Assembly: GCF_001956915.1 (NCBI RefSeq)
Contig: NZ_MLJO01000027.1
Location: 1 to 64,000 of the forward strand
Reading direction: 5' to 3'
Length of the DNA stretch: 64,000 bases
Source: Intrasporangium flavum
Lineage (GTDB): Bacteria > Actinomycetota > Actinomycetes > Actinomycetales > Dermatophilaceae
The translations under genes and the position numbers were made by a program. A model generated the notes under the pieces. It was given only the letters and a program-made list of their open reading frames with translations. It was not told the origin of the DNA and did no database searches. How positions within the stretch are numbered: position 1 is the stretch's first letter; every line of letters begins with the position of its first letter. This document shows positions 41,422-50,567 of the stretch, piece by piece.

Positions 41422-42500
41422 ACCTCACCGACCTCCGCGACGAGCTGGCCCAGCACGCCGACGACCTCGGGCCCGCGCCCGACTTCCGCGCCGGCGTCGC
41501 CACCCGGGTCCGCCGCACGAAGCGCCGCCGCGCGGCCACCGGCGCCGCGGCCACCCTCGCCGTCGCGGCCCTGGCCGTCGGCGTCGCGACCGACCTCGGA
41601 CGCCCGGCCCCGACCGTCCCTGCGGGTCCCTCGGCGAGCGCGACGAGCACCGCGCCCATGATCGGCTCGGACGGCCTGCCCTACCGCACCGTCCCGGACG
41701 GCCCGGGCGACGTCGTCAAGAACGGCCTGCGCTACCGGGCCCGGGTCGGCGACGACACGCTCAGCGCCGGGTTCATCGGCGACGTCGGGCAGGGGCAGTT
41801 CACGCTCGCCTGGGACCCCACGACCACCCACGTGGCGATCGGCTCGGAGTGCTTCCTGCCGGGCCTGACCCACGATCAGGCCGGGGCCTACATGGTCACC
41901 GTGGGCCTCGAGGGCACGCCCGGCTTCTTCGGCACCCAGTGCCAGGGTGAGCTGCCGTCGGAGCGCGACCTGCCCGCGGGCGGCGCCATCCCGGGCGAGG
42001 CCGGACAGGGCTGGTCCGACCTGAGCGTGGGCCGGGCCGCCAGCCTGCGGGTCCAGCTCGTCGATGCGCGGACCAAGAAGCCGGCGACCGTCGAGGGAGC
42101 GCAGCTGACCGGGGCCGTGTACTCGCTCGGCGACCAGGTGCCGGTCGTCGACGCATCCGGTCACGCCGTGGCCTCGCTGCCCGGGGTGCTGGAGCACCAG
42201 GGTTACCGCTACCGCCTCGCCGACACGGCATCGGGGCCGGCTGCCGCCGCACGGCTGCCCCGCCTGTCGACGCCCGCGGGCGTGCCCTTCCTCGTGACGG
42301 CGGGGTCGACCAGCTGGGACGCCTCGTCCGACCCGGGAACCGTCTACGTGACGGGGCTCGACCAGCAGGCCGGAGCCACGGCCGGGGGCCTGCAGACGAT
42401 CCCGCAGGGAGCACGGCCCGCAGGCAGCGTGGGCCTGCGGATCGAGGGCCGGTCCCCGGCCGGCACGGCCCTGCTCGCCCTCTACCTCCCGGAGCGCTGA
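41418..42500 (+). CDS. Putative anti-sigma or sigma-associated membrane protein (360 aa)
   Basis: The N-terminal ~45 residues are cytoplasmic (MNLTDLRDELAQHADDLGPAPDFRAG…RVRRTKRRR), in the manner of the small N-terminal domains beside SigE-type factors. One helix follows (about 46-62), and the ~290-residue remainder is extracytoplasmic with two cysteines. No zinc-binding HxxxCxxC motif is visible. The ATGA overlap with the sigma gene supports a functional pair. Anti-sigma activity is inferred from context only. Confidence 0.7.
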   Translation: MNLTDLRDELAQHADDLGPAPDFRAGVATRVRRTKRRRAATGAAATLAVAALAVGVATDLGRPAPTVPAGPSASATSTAPMIGSDGLPYRTVPDGPGDVVKNGLRYRARVGDDTLSAGFIGDVGQGQFTLAWDPTTTHVAIGSECFLPGLTHDQAGAYMVTVGLEGTPGFFGTQCQGELPSERDLPAGGAIPGEAGQGWSDLSVGRAASLRVQLVDARTKKPATVEGAQLTGAVYSLGDQVPVVDASGHAVASLPGVLEHQGYRYRLADTASGPAAAARLPRLSTPAGVPFLVTAGSTSWDASSDPGTVYVTGLDQQAGATAGGLQTIPQGARPAGSVGLRIEGRSPAGTALLALYLPER

Positions 42501-42550
42501 CCCGGCCCTGACCCGGCGTCGACGGTTAGGTGTCGCGATGATGCGTCGCG

Positions 42551-42575
42551 CAGATGTATCGCGCCGATATATCTG
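42551..42575. promoter_or_regulatory. PadR-type operator
   Basis: CAGATGTAT (42551-42559) and ATATATCTG (42567-42575) are 9-bp inverted arms, one mismatch, around a 7-bp gap. The AT-rich site lies just before TACAGT (42581-42586), a -10-like box. Binding by the PadR protein encoded next is inferred. Confidence 0.65.
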
Positions 42576-42593
42576 CGGTGTACAGTGGCGCTC

Positions 42594-43280
42594 GTGCCGA
42601 AGTCCTCGCGTCCGACGAGCCGCCGAGCCGCGCTGCTCGAGTTCGCCGTGCTCGGGCTCCTGCACGACGGCCCGTTGCACGGCTACGAGCTGCGCAAGCG
42701 CCTGACCACGGCGCTCGGCATCTTCCGGGCGCTGTCCTACGGCTCGCTCTACCCGGCCCTGCGCCACCTCGTCGAGTCCGGCTGGATCCACGAGACCGAG
42801 GAGCCCGCGTCCGGCTCCGGCCGCCGCCCGCGCATCACCTACGAGCTGACGGCCGACGGCAAGGAGCACTTCCAGGACCTCGTCGCCGCCTCCGGCCCCG
42901 ACGCCTGGGACGACGACGACTTCGACGTGCGGTTCGCCTTCTTCTCCCGCACCGAGGCCCAGGTGCGCCTGCGCATCCTCGAGGGCCGGCGCTCCCGGCT
43001 CGAGGAGCGGCTCGCCAACGTGCGCGACGCGTCCGCCCGCAACCGCGAGCGGATGGACAGCTACACCCTCGCCCTGCAGCAGCACGGCGAGGAGCGGGCC
43101 GAGCGCGAGGTCCGCTGGCTCGAGGAGCTCATCGTCGCTGAACGGCGCGCGGCCCTCGACCCCGGCCCGTCGGCGTTCGACGACCCGCAGGCCACCCCCG
43201 ACTCCACCAGCACCACCCCCAGCACCACCACGAGCACCACCCCGAGCTCAACCCCGAGCACCACCGACAACAAGGAGTGA
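42594..43280 (+). CDS. PadR-family transcriptional regulator (228 aa)
   Basis: The winged helix reads ALLEFAVLGLLHDGPLHGYELRKRL, then LSYGSLYPALRHLVESGWI, followed by the long PadR_C helical dimerisation arm. The C-terminus is a low-complexity Ser/Thr/Pro tail. I use GTG 42594, 7 bases after a -10-like TACAGT (leaderless); GTG 42585 is in frame upstream. It sits 3 bp before ino1, the same pairing as Rv0047c/Rv0046c in mycobacteria, so control of inositol synthesis is likely. Confidence 0.9.
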   Translation: MPKSSRPTSRRAALLEFAVLGLLHDGPLHGYELRKRLTTALGIFRALSYGSLYPALRHLVESGWIHETEEPASGSGRRPRITYELTADGKEHFQDLVAASGPDAWDDDDFDVRFAFFSRTEAQVRLRILEGRRSRLEERLANVRDASARNRERMDSYTLALQQHGEERAEREVRWLEELIVAERRAALDPGPSAFDDPQATPDSTSTTPSTTTSTTPSSTPSTTDNKE

Positions 43281-43283
43281 TCC

Positions 43284-44375
43284 ATGGGATCCGTACGCGT
43301 CGCCATCGTCGGCGTCGGCAACTGCGCGAGCTCGCTCGTGCAGGGCGTCGAGTACTACAAGGACGCTGACGCCACCGGCACCGTCCCCGGCCTCATGCAC
43401 GTGCAGTTCGGCGAGTACCACGTCAAGGACGTCGAGTTCGTCGCTGCCTTCGACGTCGACGACAAGAAGGTCGGCAAGGACCTCTCCGAGGCCATCAACG
43501 CCTCCGAGAACAACACCATCAAGATCGCCGACGTGCCCACCACGGGCGTCACGGTCCAGCGCGGCCACACCCTCGACGGTCTCGGCAAGTACTACAAGCT
43601 GACGATCGACGAGTCGGGCGCCGAGCCGGTCGACGTCGTCGCGGCCCTCAAGGACGCGAAGGTCGACGTGCTCGTCTCCTACCTCCCGGTGGGCTCGGAG
43701 CAGGCCGACAAGTTCTACGCGCAGTGCGCCATCGACGCGGGCGTCGCCTTCGTCAACGCCCTGCCGGTCTTCATCGCCTCCGACCCCGAGTGGGCCGCGA
43801 AGTTCGAGGCCGCCGGCGTGCCGATCATCGGTGACGACATCAAGAGCCAGGTCGGCGCGACGATCACGCACCGCGTCATGGCCAAGCTCTTCGAGGACCG
43901 CGGCGTCGTGCTCGACCGCACGTACCAGCTCAACGTCGGCGGCAACATGGACTTCAAGAACATGCTCGAGCGCGAGCGTCTCGAGTCCAAGAAGGTCTCC
44001 AAGACCCAGGCCGTCACGAGCAACCTCACCGGCCCGCTCGCCGGCAAGAAGGACGACCGCAACGTCCACATCGGCCCGTCGGACTACGTCGCGTGGCTCG
44101 ACGACCGCAAGTGGGCCTACGTCCGCCTCGAGGGTCGCGCCTTCGGCGACGTGCCGCTGAACCTCGAGTACAAGCTCGAGGTGTGGGACTCCCCCAACTC
44201 GGCCGGCATCATCATCGACGCCATCCGCGCGGCGAAGATCGCCAAGGACCGCGGCATCGGCGGCGCCCTCCTGTCGGCGTCGTCCTACCTCATGAAGTCC
44301 CCGCCGGAGCAGCGCGAGGACACGATCGGCCGCCAGAAGCTCGAGGCGTTCATCCGCGGCGAGGAGCCCCGCTGA
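43284..44375 (+). CDS. ino1: Inositol-3-phosphate synthase (363 aa)
   Basis: This enzyme converts glucose 6-phosphate to 1L-myo-inositol 1-phosphate with catalytic NAD, the first step toward mycothiol and phosphatidylinositol. The N-terminal Rossmann motif is [20 protein letters not shown]. Family blocks [24 protein letters not shown] and [17 protein letters not shown] are present. Length (363) matches actinobacterial Ino1. It follows PadR by 3 bp and ends at a perfect hairpin terminator. Confidence 0.97.
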   Translation: MGSVRVAIVGVGNCASSLVQGVEYYKDADATGTVPGLMHVQFGEYHVKDVEFVAAFDVDDKKVGKDLSEAINASENNTIKIADVPTTGVTVQRGHTLDGLGKYYKLTIDESGAEPVDVVAALKDAKVDVLVSYLPVGSEQADKFYAQCAIDAGVAFVNALPVFIASDPEWAAKFEAAGVPIIGDDIKSQVGATITHRVMAKLFEDRGVVLDRTYQLNVGGNMDFKNMLERERLESKKVSKTQAVTSNLTGPLAGKKDDRNVHIGPSDYVAWLDDRKWAYVRLEGRAFGDVPLNLEYKLEVWDSPNSAGIIIDAIRAAKIAKDRGIGGALLSASSYLMKSPPEQREDTIGRQKLEAFIRGEEPR

Positions 44376-44412
44376 CCCAGCGACTCTGCCCCCCGCGCCC
44401 GACGCGTGAACG

Positions 44413-44445
44413 ACGAGGCCCCCTCCCACCGGGAGGGGGCCTCGT
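44413..44445. terminator. Bidirectional terminator after ino1
   Basis: A 15-bp perfect stem (44413-44427 with 44431-44445) with a 3-nt loop stands between the converging ino1 and DUF4190 genes, so it can serve both strands. Confidence 0.85.
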
Positions 44446-44459
44446 GCCGTCATGCCGTG

Positions 44460-45284
44460 TCAGGCCGGGTTGAGGACCGAGTGGGTCAGGTGGCCGCCGT
44501 CGGGGTCGACGAGCACGCACATCGCGCTCCGGCTCTGCCTCCACTGGGACGGGGTGCTCGGGTAGACGTACACCAGGCTGACCCGGTCGATGTCGGCGAC
44601 CTGCACGCGCGACCGGATCGAGGTGCTGCACATCGACTCGGCGCGCAGGGCCGCGTCCTCGCGACCGGGCCACGGTCCCTCGGGCAGCGTGACCGAGGCG
44701 ACCACCTGGGCCTCGTGCGGCTGGTCGCAGGAGGCGCTGGTCACCTCCGACAGCTGGGCGTCGTCGATGGTGGGCAGGCCGTCGAAGCAGTCACCCGGCA
44801 CCAGGTCGGACAGGCCGACCTGCTGGTCGGGGTTCAGGGCACCCGTCGACGCGTCGCGGTCCGGGGTGCTGGCCACGGCGAAGACGATGAAGGCGAGGAT
44901 GCCGAGGATCCACAGCGACCCGAGCACGATGCCGGCGATCGCCATCCCCCGCCCGGCCTGCACGACGCGTCGCAGCTGGCTGAGCGCCACGATCCCGAGG
45001 GCGACCGCCACGAAGGACGCGAACGGCACGAAGCCGGCGATGCCGCAGCACAGTGCCGCGATGGCCAGACCGTTGGTCCCGGGCCGGTGCTCGCGGTCGT
45101 CGAGGCCGGGCGGCGGGGTGGGCGCGGCGGGGTAGCCCACGTCGTACGGCGGGGCCGCGGGCGGCGGGTAGGACGGGGGTGCCACGGGTGCGGGCACGCC
45201 GAAGCCGTCGGAGGCAGGTGGTGGCGGCAGCTGGAAGGACCGGGAGGCGTTCGAGTCCTCCCCGTTCGGCGACGAAGGGCTCAC
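44460..45284 (-). CDS. DUF4190 membrane protein, second of a tandem pair (274 aa)
   Basis: A Pro-rich cytoplasmic tail leads to HRPGTNGLAIAALCCGIAGFV, the DUF4190 signature, with two membrane helices. A ~130-residue extracytoplasmic domain follows (LVPGDCFDGLP, SASCDQPHEAQVV), resembling the septum-formation (Septum_form) type domain. I chose GTG 45284: it lies 8 bases after an ATGCT -10-like motif also present before its twin. Function unknown; envelope-associated. Confidence 0.8.
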   Translation of the reverse strand: MSPSSPNGEDSNASRSFQLPPPPASDGFGVPAPVAPPSYPPPAAPPYDVGYPAAPTPPPGLDDREHRPGTNGLAIAALCCGIAGFVPFASFVAVALGIVALSQLRRVVQAGRGMAIAGIVLGSLWILGILAFIVFAVASTPDRDASTGALNPDQQVGLSDLVPGDCFDGLPTIDDAQLSEVTSASCDQPHEAQVVASVTLPEGPWPGREDAALRAESMCSTSIRSRVQVADIDRVSLVYVYPSTPSQWRQSRSAMCVLVDPDGGHLTHSVLNPA

Positions 45285-45345
45285 GAGCCGGGAGCATGGC
45301 ACACGAGGCGCCCCGCCGGGCCGGTTCGCGGGCCCTGTACCGCGA

Positions 45346-46311
45346 CTACTTCAGGACGCTGCCGGTGACCTTGCCCGACGTGGCGTCGGCCGTGCACTGG
45401 ATGGCCCGGCTGTGCGCCCAGGTCCACGCGTCCGACGGGTAGATGTAGTACGGCTCGACCTGCGTCATGCGGTCCTCGCGCACGAGGGGGTCGGCCTTCT
45501 CCGAACAGCCCTTCTCGGCAGCGGCGACCACCTTGTCCTCGCCCGGGTAGCGGCCCGCGGGCAGCTCGAAGACGGTGATGACCTGGCTCGTGTGCGGGCT
45601 CGTGCACGGCACCACGGTGACGTCGCCGACGTCGTGGCTGTCGACGATGGCGCCGCCGTCGAAGCAGTCGCCCGCCCTGAGCTCGTCGATCGTCGCGACG
45701 TGAGCCGCGGGCGCCGTCGGGGTCGAGCTCTTCGAGCTGCCAGAGGCGGTCGAGTCGCCAGAGTCGGTGGCGATGCCGATCGCGATGAGGGCCCCGAAAC
45801 CGACGATCCACAGGGATCCGAGGACGATGCCCGCGACCGCCATGCCCCGGCCGTCCTGCACGACCTTCTTGAGCTGGTTGAGCGCCACGATGCCGAGCAC
45901 GATGGCGACGATTGAGGCGAAGGGCACGAAGCCGGCGATGCCGCAGCAGAGCGCGGCGATGGCCAGGCCGTTCGTACCGGGGCGGTGCTCGCGCTGGTCG
46001 TGGCCCGCGCCGCCCGGAACCGGCCCTGCGTACGGCCCGGCGTACGACCCCGCGTACGACCCCGCGTAGGTCACGGGAGAGGACGCCGTGGGCGGCTCGG
46101 GGAAGGACGCGTAGGCGTCCGGCGACCCCGACGCGTCGACGGCCGTGGTGCCGGGGAGCGAGTGGCCGCTCCACGACGCGTCCGGCCCCGGACCGGGGGC
46201 CGTGAACGGCGACCCGGCGGGAGCCGGCGGGACCTGGGGGCCGCTCGCGTCGTGCGGCGGCTGGGAGGGCGAGGAGGGCGGCGTGTCCTCGCCGTTCGGG
46301 GAAGGGCTCAC
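45346..46311 (-). CDS. DUF4190 membrane protein, first of a tandem pair (321 aa)
   Basis: Paralogue of the next gene: REHRPGTNGLAIAALCCGIAGFVPFAS is nearly identical, and the extracytoplasmic part keeps LRAGDCFDGG and VPCTSPHTSQV. The N-terminal tail is longer and contains repeated YAGS/YAGP units (GSYAGSYAGPYAGP), encoded by short DNA repeats. GTG 46311 is preceded by the same ATGCTC…CGTG arrangement as the twin, suggesting leaderless mRNAs from copied promoters. Function unknown. Confidence 0.8.
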   Translation of the reverse strand: MSPSPNGEDTPPSSPSQPPHDASGPQVPPAPAGSPFTAPGPGPDASWSGHSLPGTTAVDASGSPDAYASFPEPPTASSPVTYAGSYAGSYAGPYAGPVPGGAGHDQREHRPGTNGLAIAALCCGIAGFVPFASIVAIVLGIVALNQLKKVVQDGRGMAVAGIVLGSLWIVGFGALIAIGIATDSGDSTASGSSKSSTPTAPAAHVATIDELRAGDCFDGGAIVDSHDVGDVTVVPCTSPHTSQVITVFELPAGRYPGEDKVVAAAEKGCSEKADPLVREDRMTQVEPYYIYPSDAWTWAHSRAIQCTADATSGKVTGSVLK

Positions 46312-46403
46312 GGGGCGTGAGCATCCCACACCGCTGGGTCCGCCGGTGACCCTCGCCCCGGGCGGCGCTGTCGGGAAGCGGCGCCGTGGGGCAGGATCGG
46401 ACG

Positions 46404-47159
46404 ATGCGCGTCATGACGTGGAACCTCCGCACCGAGAACGCCCTCGAGCCGCCGCACTGGCCCGACCGGCTCGCGGGGGTCGTGTCGGTCATCGAGGAGC
46501 AGGCGCCGCACCTGCTCGGCACGCAGGAGGCCTCGGCCCACATGCTCGACGACCTCGCCTCGCACCTGCCGAGCCGGTACGCCTGGCTCGGCGAGGGCCG
46601 GCTCGGGGCGCGCAACGACGAGTTCACCGCGGTCGTCTACGACACGGCGCGGTTCGACCTGCTGTCGTGGCGCACGTGGTGGCTCTCGGAGCGCCCCGAC
46701 GTGCCGGGCTCGACGGCCTGGGGCGCGGCGTTCCCGCGGACGGCGACGACGGTCCGGCTGCGCGACGCCGGCGACGGCACCGCGTACACGTTCGTCAACG
46801 CCCACCTCGACCACGTCAGCGAGCAGGCCCGCCTCGAGGGGGCGCGCCTGCTCGGCGGCAGCCTCGGCCACGACCCGAGCGTGGTCCTGGGCGACTTCAA
46901 CGCGCCGGCCCGCGCGTCGGAGCCCTACACCGCCCTGGCCCAGGCCGGGCTCGTCGACGCCGTCGCACCGCACGTCACCGACGCGACGCCCGGCACGTTC
47001 AGCGGCCTCGGGCCCGCACAGCCCGGCGGCCCGCACATCGACTGGGTGCTGACGACGCCCGACCTCACCTCGACCGGCGCCCAGGTCGTCGACGTGACCG
47101 GGCTCGAGCCGGTGCCCTCGGACCACCTGCCCGTCGTCGTCGACCTCGAGCACCACTGA
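46404..47159 (+). CDS. Endonuclease/exonuclease/phosphatase family hydrolase (251 aa)
   Basis: EEP-fold motifs appear in order: MTWNLRTEN, LLGTQEAS (metal-binding Glu), FVNAHLDH, VVLGDFNA and the final VPSDHLPVVVDL. There is no signal peptide. The ATG at 46404 fits the conserved beta-strand start better than the GTG 18 bp upstream. The family includes phosphodiesterases, sphingomyelinase-like enzymes and nucleases; the substrate cannot be told. Confidence 0.88.
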   Translation: MRVMTWNLRTENALEPPHWPDRLAGVVSVIEEQAPHLLGTQEASAHMLDDLASHLPSRYAWLGEGRLGARNDEFTAVVYDTARFDLLSWRTWWLSERPDVPGSTAWGAAFPRTATTVRLRDAGDGTAYTFVNAHLDHVSEQARLEGARLLGGSLGHDPSVVLGDFNAPARASEPYTALAQAGLVDAVAPHVTDATPGTFSGLGPAQPGGPHIDWVLTTPDLTSTGAQVVDVTGLEPVPSDHLPVVVDLEHH

Positions 47160-47292
47160 CGCGCGACCCGCGACCCGCCATCCCCCCTGCGCGTCACAAC
47201 ATTTGGACACCCATAACGTCACGCATGGTTTCGTGCACACAATGGCTCGCAATCCGGGGCGTGGAGTGCGCCCGACCGCGAGAGGACGAGCC

Positions 47293-47931
47293 ATGGCATC
47301 ACCGCGACTGGGCGACGTCGCCCCCGACTTCACCGCCGACACGACCGAGGGCCCGATCAGCTTCCACGACTGGAAGGACGGCAGCTGGGCCGTCCTCTTC
47401 AGCCACCCGGCCGACTTCACACCCGTGTGCACCACCGAGCTCGGCCGCGTCGCCGCGCTCGAGGAGGAGTGGTCCCGGCGCAACGTCAAGGTGCTCGCCG
47501 TGTCGGTCGACCCGACCGACAGGCACGACGAGTGGAAGGGCGACATCGAGGAGGTCGGCGGCGCGTCCGTGGCCTACCCGATCATCGGCGACGAGGACCG
47601 CACCGTCTCCGAGCTCTACGGCATGATCCACCCCGGCGAGGGCGACACCTCGAGCGTCCGCTCGGTCTTCGTCGTCGACCCGGCGAACAAGGTGCGCCTC
47701 AGCCTCACCTACCCCAAGAGCGTCGGGCGCAACTTCGACGAGATCGTCCGCGCCGTCGACGCGCTCCAGCTCACCGACAGCGGCCCCTTCTCGACGCCGG
47801 CCGACTGGCGCGAGGGCCAGCGGGTCATCGTCGCCCCGACGCTGTCGACCGCCGACGCCCGTGAGCGCTTCGGTGCCGACGCCGTCGAGGAGGTCCGGCC
47901 CTACCTGCGGTACACGACCGCCCCGGCCTGA
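47293..47931 (+). CDS. 1-Cys peroxiredoxin, Prx6 type (212 aa)
   Basis: The peroxidatic cysteine is in HPADFTPVCTTELG. The C-terminal arm (FSTPADWREGQRVIVAPTLS) and length of ~212 place it in the Prx6/1-Cys group. It reduces H2O2 and organic peroxides. The start ATG 47293 follows AGAGGAC. Preceded by a 133-bp promoter region and followed by a strong terminator, so it is monocistronic. Confidence 0.93.
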   Translation: MASPRLGDVAPDFTADTTEGPISFHDWKDGSWAVLFSHPADFTPVCTTELGRVAALEEEWSRRNVKVLAVSVDPTDRHDEWKGDIEEVGGASVAYPIIGDEDRTVSELYGMIHPGEGDTSSVRSVFVVDPANKVRLSLTYPKSVGRNFDEIVRAVDALQLTDSGPFSTPADWREGQRVIVAPTLSTADARERFGADAVEEVRPYLRYTTAPA

Positions 47932-47963
47932 CCGCCGACGGACCAGGGCCCGAAACGACTGCA

Positions 47964-48005
47964 CGACAAGGGTGGCCACCCCGCTGGGGGTGGCCACCCT
48001 TGTCG
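47964..48005 (+). terminator. Terminator after the peroxiredoxin gene
   Basis: A 19-bp perfect stem (47964-47982 with 47987-48005) closes a 4-nt loop. It stands between converging genes and may act on both strands. Confidence 0.85.
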
Positions 48006-48023
48006 CGTTGCCGGTCGCCGGAG

Positions 48024-48701
48024 TCAGGCGCGTTGGGCGAGCACCGCGGCCTGGTCGTCGCGCTCGGTGGCCGTGGCACGTCGCACGAGCCGCGCCACCT
48101 CGGCGGCGCCGGCCGCCGCGAGCCCATCGGCGAGGTCGTCGGCCGTGTGCAGGTGGCGCTCGAGGACGATGTCGTGGCCGAAGCGGCGGTAGCTGGGAGC
48201 GACGTCGCGCACGCCGAGGCCCGACTGGCTGGCGACGAGCAGGTGGCCACCGGGACGGCACACGCGGACCGCCTCGGCGAGCAACCGGTGCAGGCCCGAG
48301 GGCGGCGTGTGGATGACCGAGTACCAGAGCAGGACGCCGTCGACCGACGCGTCGGCCAGCGGGAGCGCGTCGAGCGAGGCGACGCCGAACGCAAGGTCCG
48401 GGTGGTCCCGGCGGGCCATCGCCACCATGCCGGGCGACAGGTCGAGGCCCCGCGGTCGCAGGCCCCGGTCGGCGAGGTAGCGGCTCATCCGACCGGCGCC
48501 GCACCCGGCGTCGAGCACCTCGGCGCCCTCGCCCACCGCCGCGACGAAGGCGTCGACCATGGCGAGGTCGAGGGAGGTCTCGGCCCACGTGTCCGGGAAG
48601 TACGCGGCGTAGTCGCCGGCGACGGTGTCGTAGGCGTCGCGCACCGACGCGTACCCGCCGGGGATGTCGTGGTCCGCCGCTGCCGCGCGCCCCTGGTTCA
48701 T
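48024..48701 (-). CDS. Class I SAM-dependent methyltransferase (225 aa)
   Basis: The sequence AYDTVAGDYAAYFP near the N-terminus and motif I EVLDAGCGAGRMSRYLADRG are typical Methyltransf_11/25. Motif II-like LRPRGLDLSPGMVAMAR and VCRPGGHLLVASQ follow. Separate from the threonine aldolase by 38 bp. Substrate unknown. Confidence 0.9.
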   Translation of the reverse strand: MNQGRAAAADHDIPGGYASVRDAYDTVAGDYAAYFPDTWAETSLDLAMVDAFVAAVGEGAEVLDAGCGAGRMSRYLADRGLRPRGLDLSPGMVAMARRDHPDLAFGVASLDALPLADASVDGVLLWYSVIHTPPSGLHRLLAEAVRVCRPGGHLLVASQSGLGVRDVAPSYRRFGHDIVLERHLHTADDLADGLAAAGAAEVARLVRRATATERDDQAAVLAQRA

Positions 48702-48739
48702 GGGCGCAGCCTCCCAGACGCCGGTGTCAGGCGCCCGTG

Positions 48740-49801
48740 TCAGCCGCGGAGCAGTCGGGTCAGCTCGGCGATGAACTCGTCGACGTCGGCCTCGGTCGTG
48801 TCCCACGAGCACATCCAGCGCACCTCGCCGGTGGCCGGGTCCCAGTCGTAGAACCGGAACCGCTCGCGCAGGGCGTTCGCGACGTCGCGGTCGAGCACCG
48901 CGAACACGGCGTTGGCCTCCACCGGCCGCTGGATCGCGACGCCCCCGAGCGGCTCGACGCCGGCGGCCAGGCGCGTGGCCATGGCGTTGGCGTGCGAGGC
49001 CGAGCGCTGCCACAGGTCGCCGTCGTAGAGGGCGAGCAGCTGCGCCGATACGAAGCGCATCTTCGAGGCGAGCTGCATCGACAGCTTGCGCACGTGGATC
49101 AGGCCGAGGCGCGGGTCGGCCGCGAGCTCGGGGTCCACGACGACGACGGCCTCGGCCGCGAGCGCGCCGTTCTTCGTGCCGCCGAGGCTGAGCACGTCGA
49201 CGCCGGCGTCGCCGGTGAAGGCGGACAGGTCGGTGCCGAGCGTGGCCGCGGCGTTGGCGATGCGGGCACCGTCGAGGTGGACGCGCATGCCGAGCGAGTG
49301 GGCGTGCTCGGTGATGGCCCGCACCTCCTCGGGCGTGTAGCACGTGCCCAGCTCGGTGGTCTGGGTGATCGAGACGACGAGCGGCTGGGCGCGGTGCTCG
49401 TCGCCGAAACCCCACGCCTGCCGGTCGATGAGCTCGGGCGTCAGCTTGCCGTCCGGCGTCGGCACGGTGAGCAGCTTGATGCCGCCCATCCGCTCTGGCG
49501 CGCCGTTCTCGTCGGTGTTGATGTGCGCGGTCTCGGCGCACACGACGGCGCCCCACCGCGGCAGCAGCGCCTGCAGCGCCACGACGTTGGCGCCGGTGCC
49601 GTTGAAGACCGGCCACGTCGTGGCGGCCGTGCCGACGTGCCCGGCGACGACCTCCTGGAGGCGTGCGGTGTACGCGTCCTCGCCGTAGGCGATCTCGTGG
49701 CCGCCGTTCGCGGCGGCGAGCGCGGCGAGCACCTCGGGGTGCAGGCCGGCGTAGTTGTCCGAGGCGAAGCCGCGCTTCGCAGTGTCGTGCAGGGTGGTCA
49801 C
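48740..49801 (-). CDS. ltaE: Low-specificity threonine aldolase-type PLP enzyme (353 aa)
   Basis: This fold-type I aminotransferase-like enzyme of the beta-eliminating lyase family cleaves L-(allo-)threonine to glycine and acetaldehyde. The PLP lysine is in SLGGTKNGA, and HLDGARIANAA provides the conserved Asp/Arg. N-terminal FASDNYAGLHPEV is typical. It is followed upstream on the same strand by SDR and DUF6421 genes; I recall this trio as recurring in actinobacteria. Confidence 0.88.
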   Translation of the reverse strand: MTTLHDTAKRGFASDNYAGLHPEVLAALAAANGGHEIAYGEDAYTARLQEVVAGHVGTAATTWPVFNGTGANVVALQALLPRWGAVVCAETAHINTDENGAPERMGGIKLLTVPTPDGKLTPELIDRQAWGFGDEHRAQPLVVSITQTTELGTCYTPEEVRAITEHAHSLGMRVHLDGARIANAAATLGTDLSAFTGDAGVDVLSLGGTKNGALAAEAVVVVDPELAADPRLGLIHVRKLSMQLASKMRFVSAQLLALYDGDLWQRSASHANAMATRLAAGVEPLGGVAIQRPVEANAVFAVLDRDVANALRERFRFYDWDPATGEVRWMCSWDTTEADVDEFIAELTRLLRG

Positions 49802-49856
49802 GCGGTCCTCTTCGTCACTCGGTCAGGTGGGTGGACGGGGCGGGGAACCCGGCGGC

Positions 49857-50567
49857 TCAGGCCCGCTCGGCGCCCGGCCACAGCTCGGCGCGCGCCCCGT
49901 TGAGGGCGGTCGCCTCGCGGTCGAGCAGGCTCACGAGCCAGTCCGCCAGCTCGGCGGGCCTCGTGGCCGTCTTGCCGTCGCCGATCCACTTCACCACACC
50001 GACGGTCGCCGCCGAACCGGGGGTCACGTCGTCCGACGCGAACGAGTCGGCGAGCGAGGCGATCCACGTCTCGGCTGCCGCCTTCGCCGCCGCGTAGGCG
50101 GCGTTGCCCGCGGTCGGCGTCGACGCGGCGGCCGCGCTGACGATGGCCACGCGTCCGCGGCCGGAGGCGGCCAGCGCGTCGTGCAGCGCCAGCGTCGTGT
50201 GGCGCAGGGTGTCGACGAGGTTGCCCGAGAGCCAGGCCCAGTCGTCGTCGGTGGACTCGGTGAAGGCCTTGCCGCCGCGCCAGCCACCGACGAGGTGGAA
50301 GAGCGCGTCGACGCCGCCGTACGTCTCGACGAGGTCGGCAGCGAGCGACCGCACGGCGTCACCGTCGAGCAGGTCGCAGACGCGCGTGGCGAGCAGGTCC
50401 GACCCGACCTCGGCCGCCAGCGAGGCGAGCGAGGCGTCGTCGCGACCGACCGCGACGACGCGCTCGCCCCGCTCGGCCAGCGCGACGCACGTCGCGCGGC
50501 CGGTCCCCCCGGTGGCTCCGGTGACGACGACGACCCGGTGCCCCTCGCGGGGCCCGTCGCTCGTCAC
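49857..50567 (-). CDS. Short-chain dehydrogenase/reductase (236 aa)
   Basis: The NAD(P)-binding TGATGGTG motif lies near the N-terminus. The catalytic Ser is in VAIVSAAAAS and the Tyr/Lys pair in NAAYAAAKAAAE. Starts at a GTG overlapping the DUF6421 stop (GTGA), so the two are co-translated. Substrate unknown. Confidence 0.88.
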   Translation of the reverse strand: MTSDGPREGHRVVVVTGATGGTGRATCVALAERGERVVAVGRDDASLASLAAEVGSDLLATRVCDLLDGDAVRSLAADLVETYGGVDALFHLVGGWRGGKAFTESTDDDWAWLSGNLVDTLRHTTLALHDALAASGRGRVAIVSAAAASTPTAGNAAYAAAKAAAETWIASLADSFASDDVTPGSAATVGVVKWIGDGKTATRPAELADWLVSLLDREATALNGARAELWPGAERA

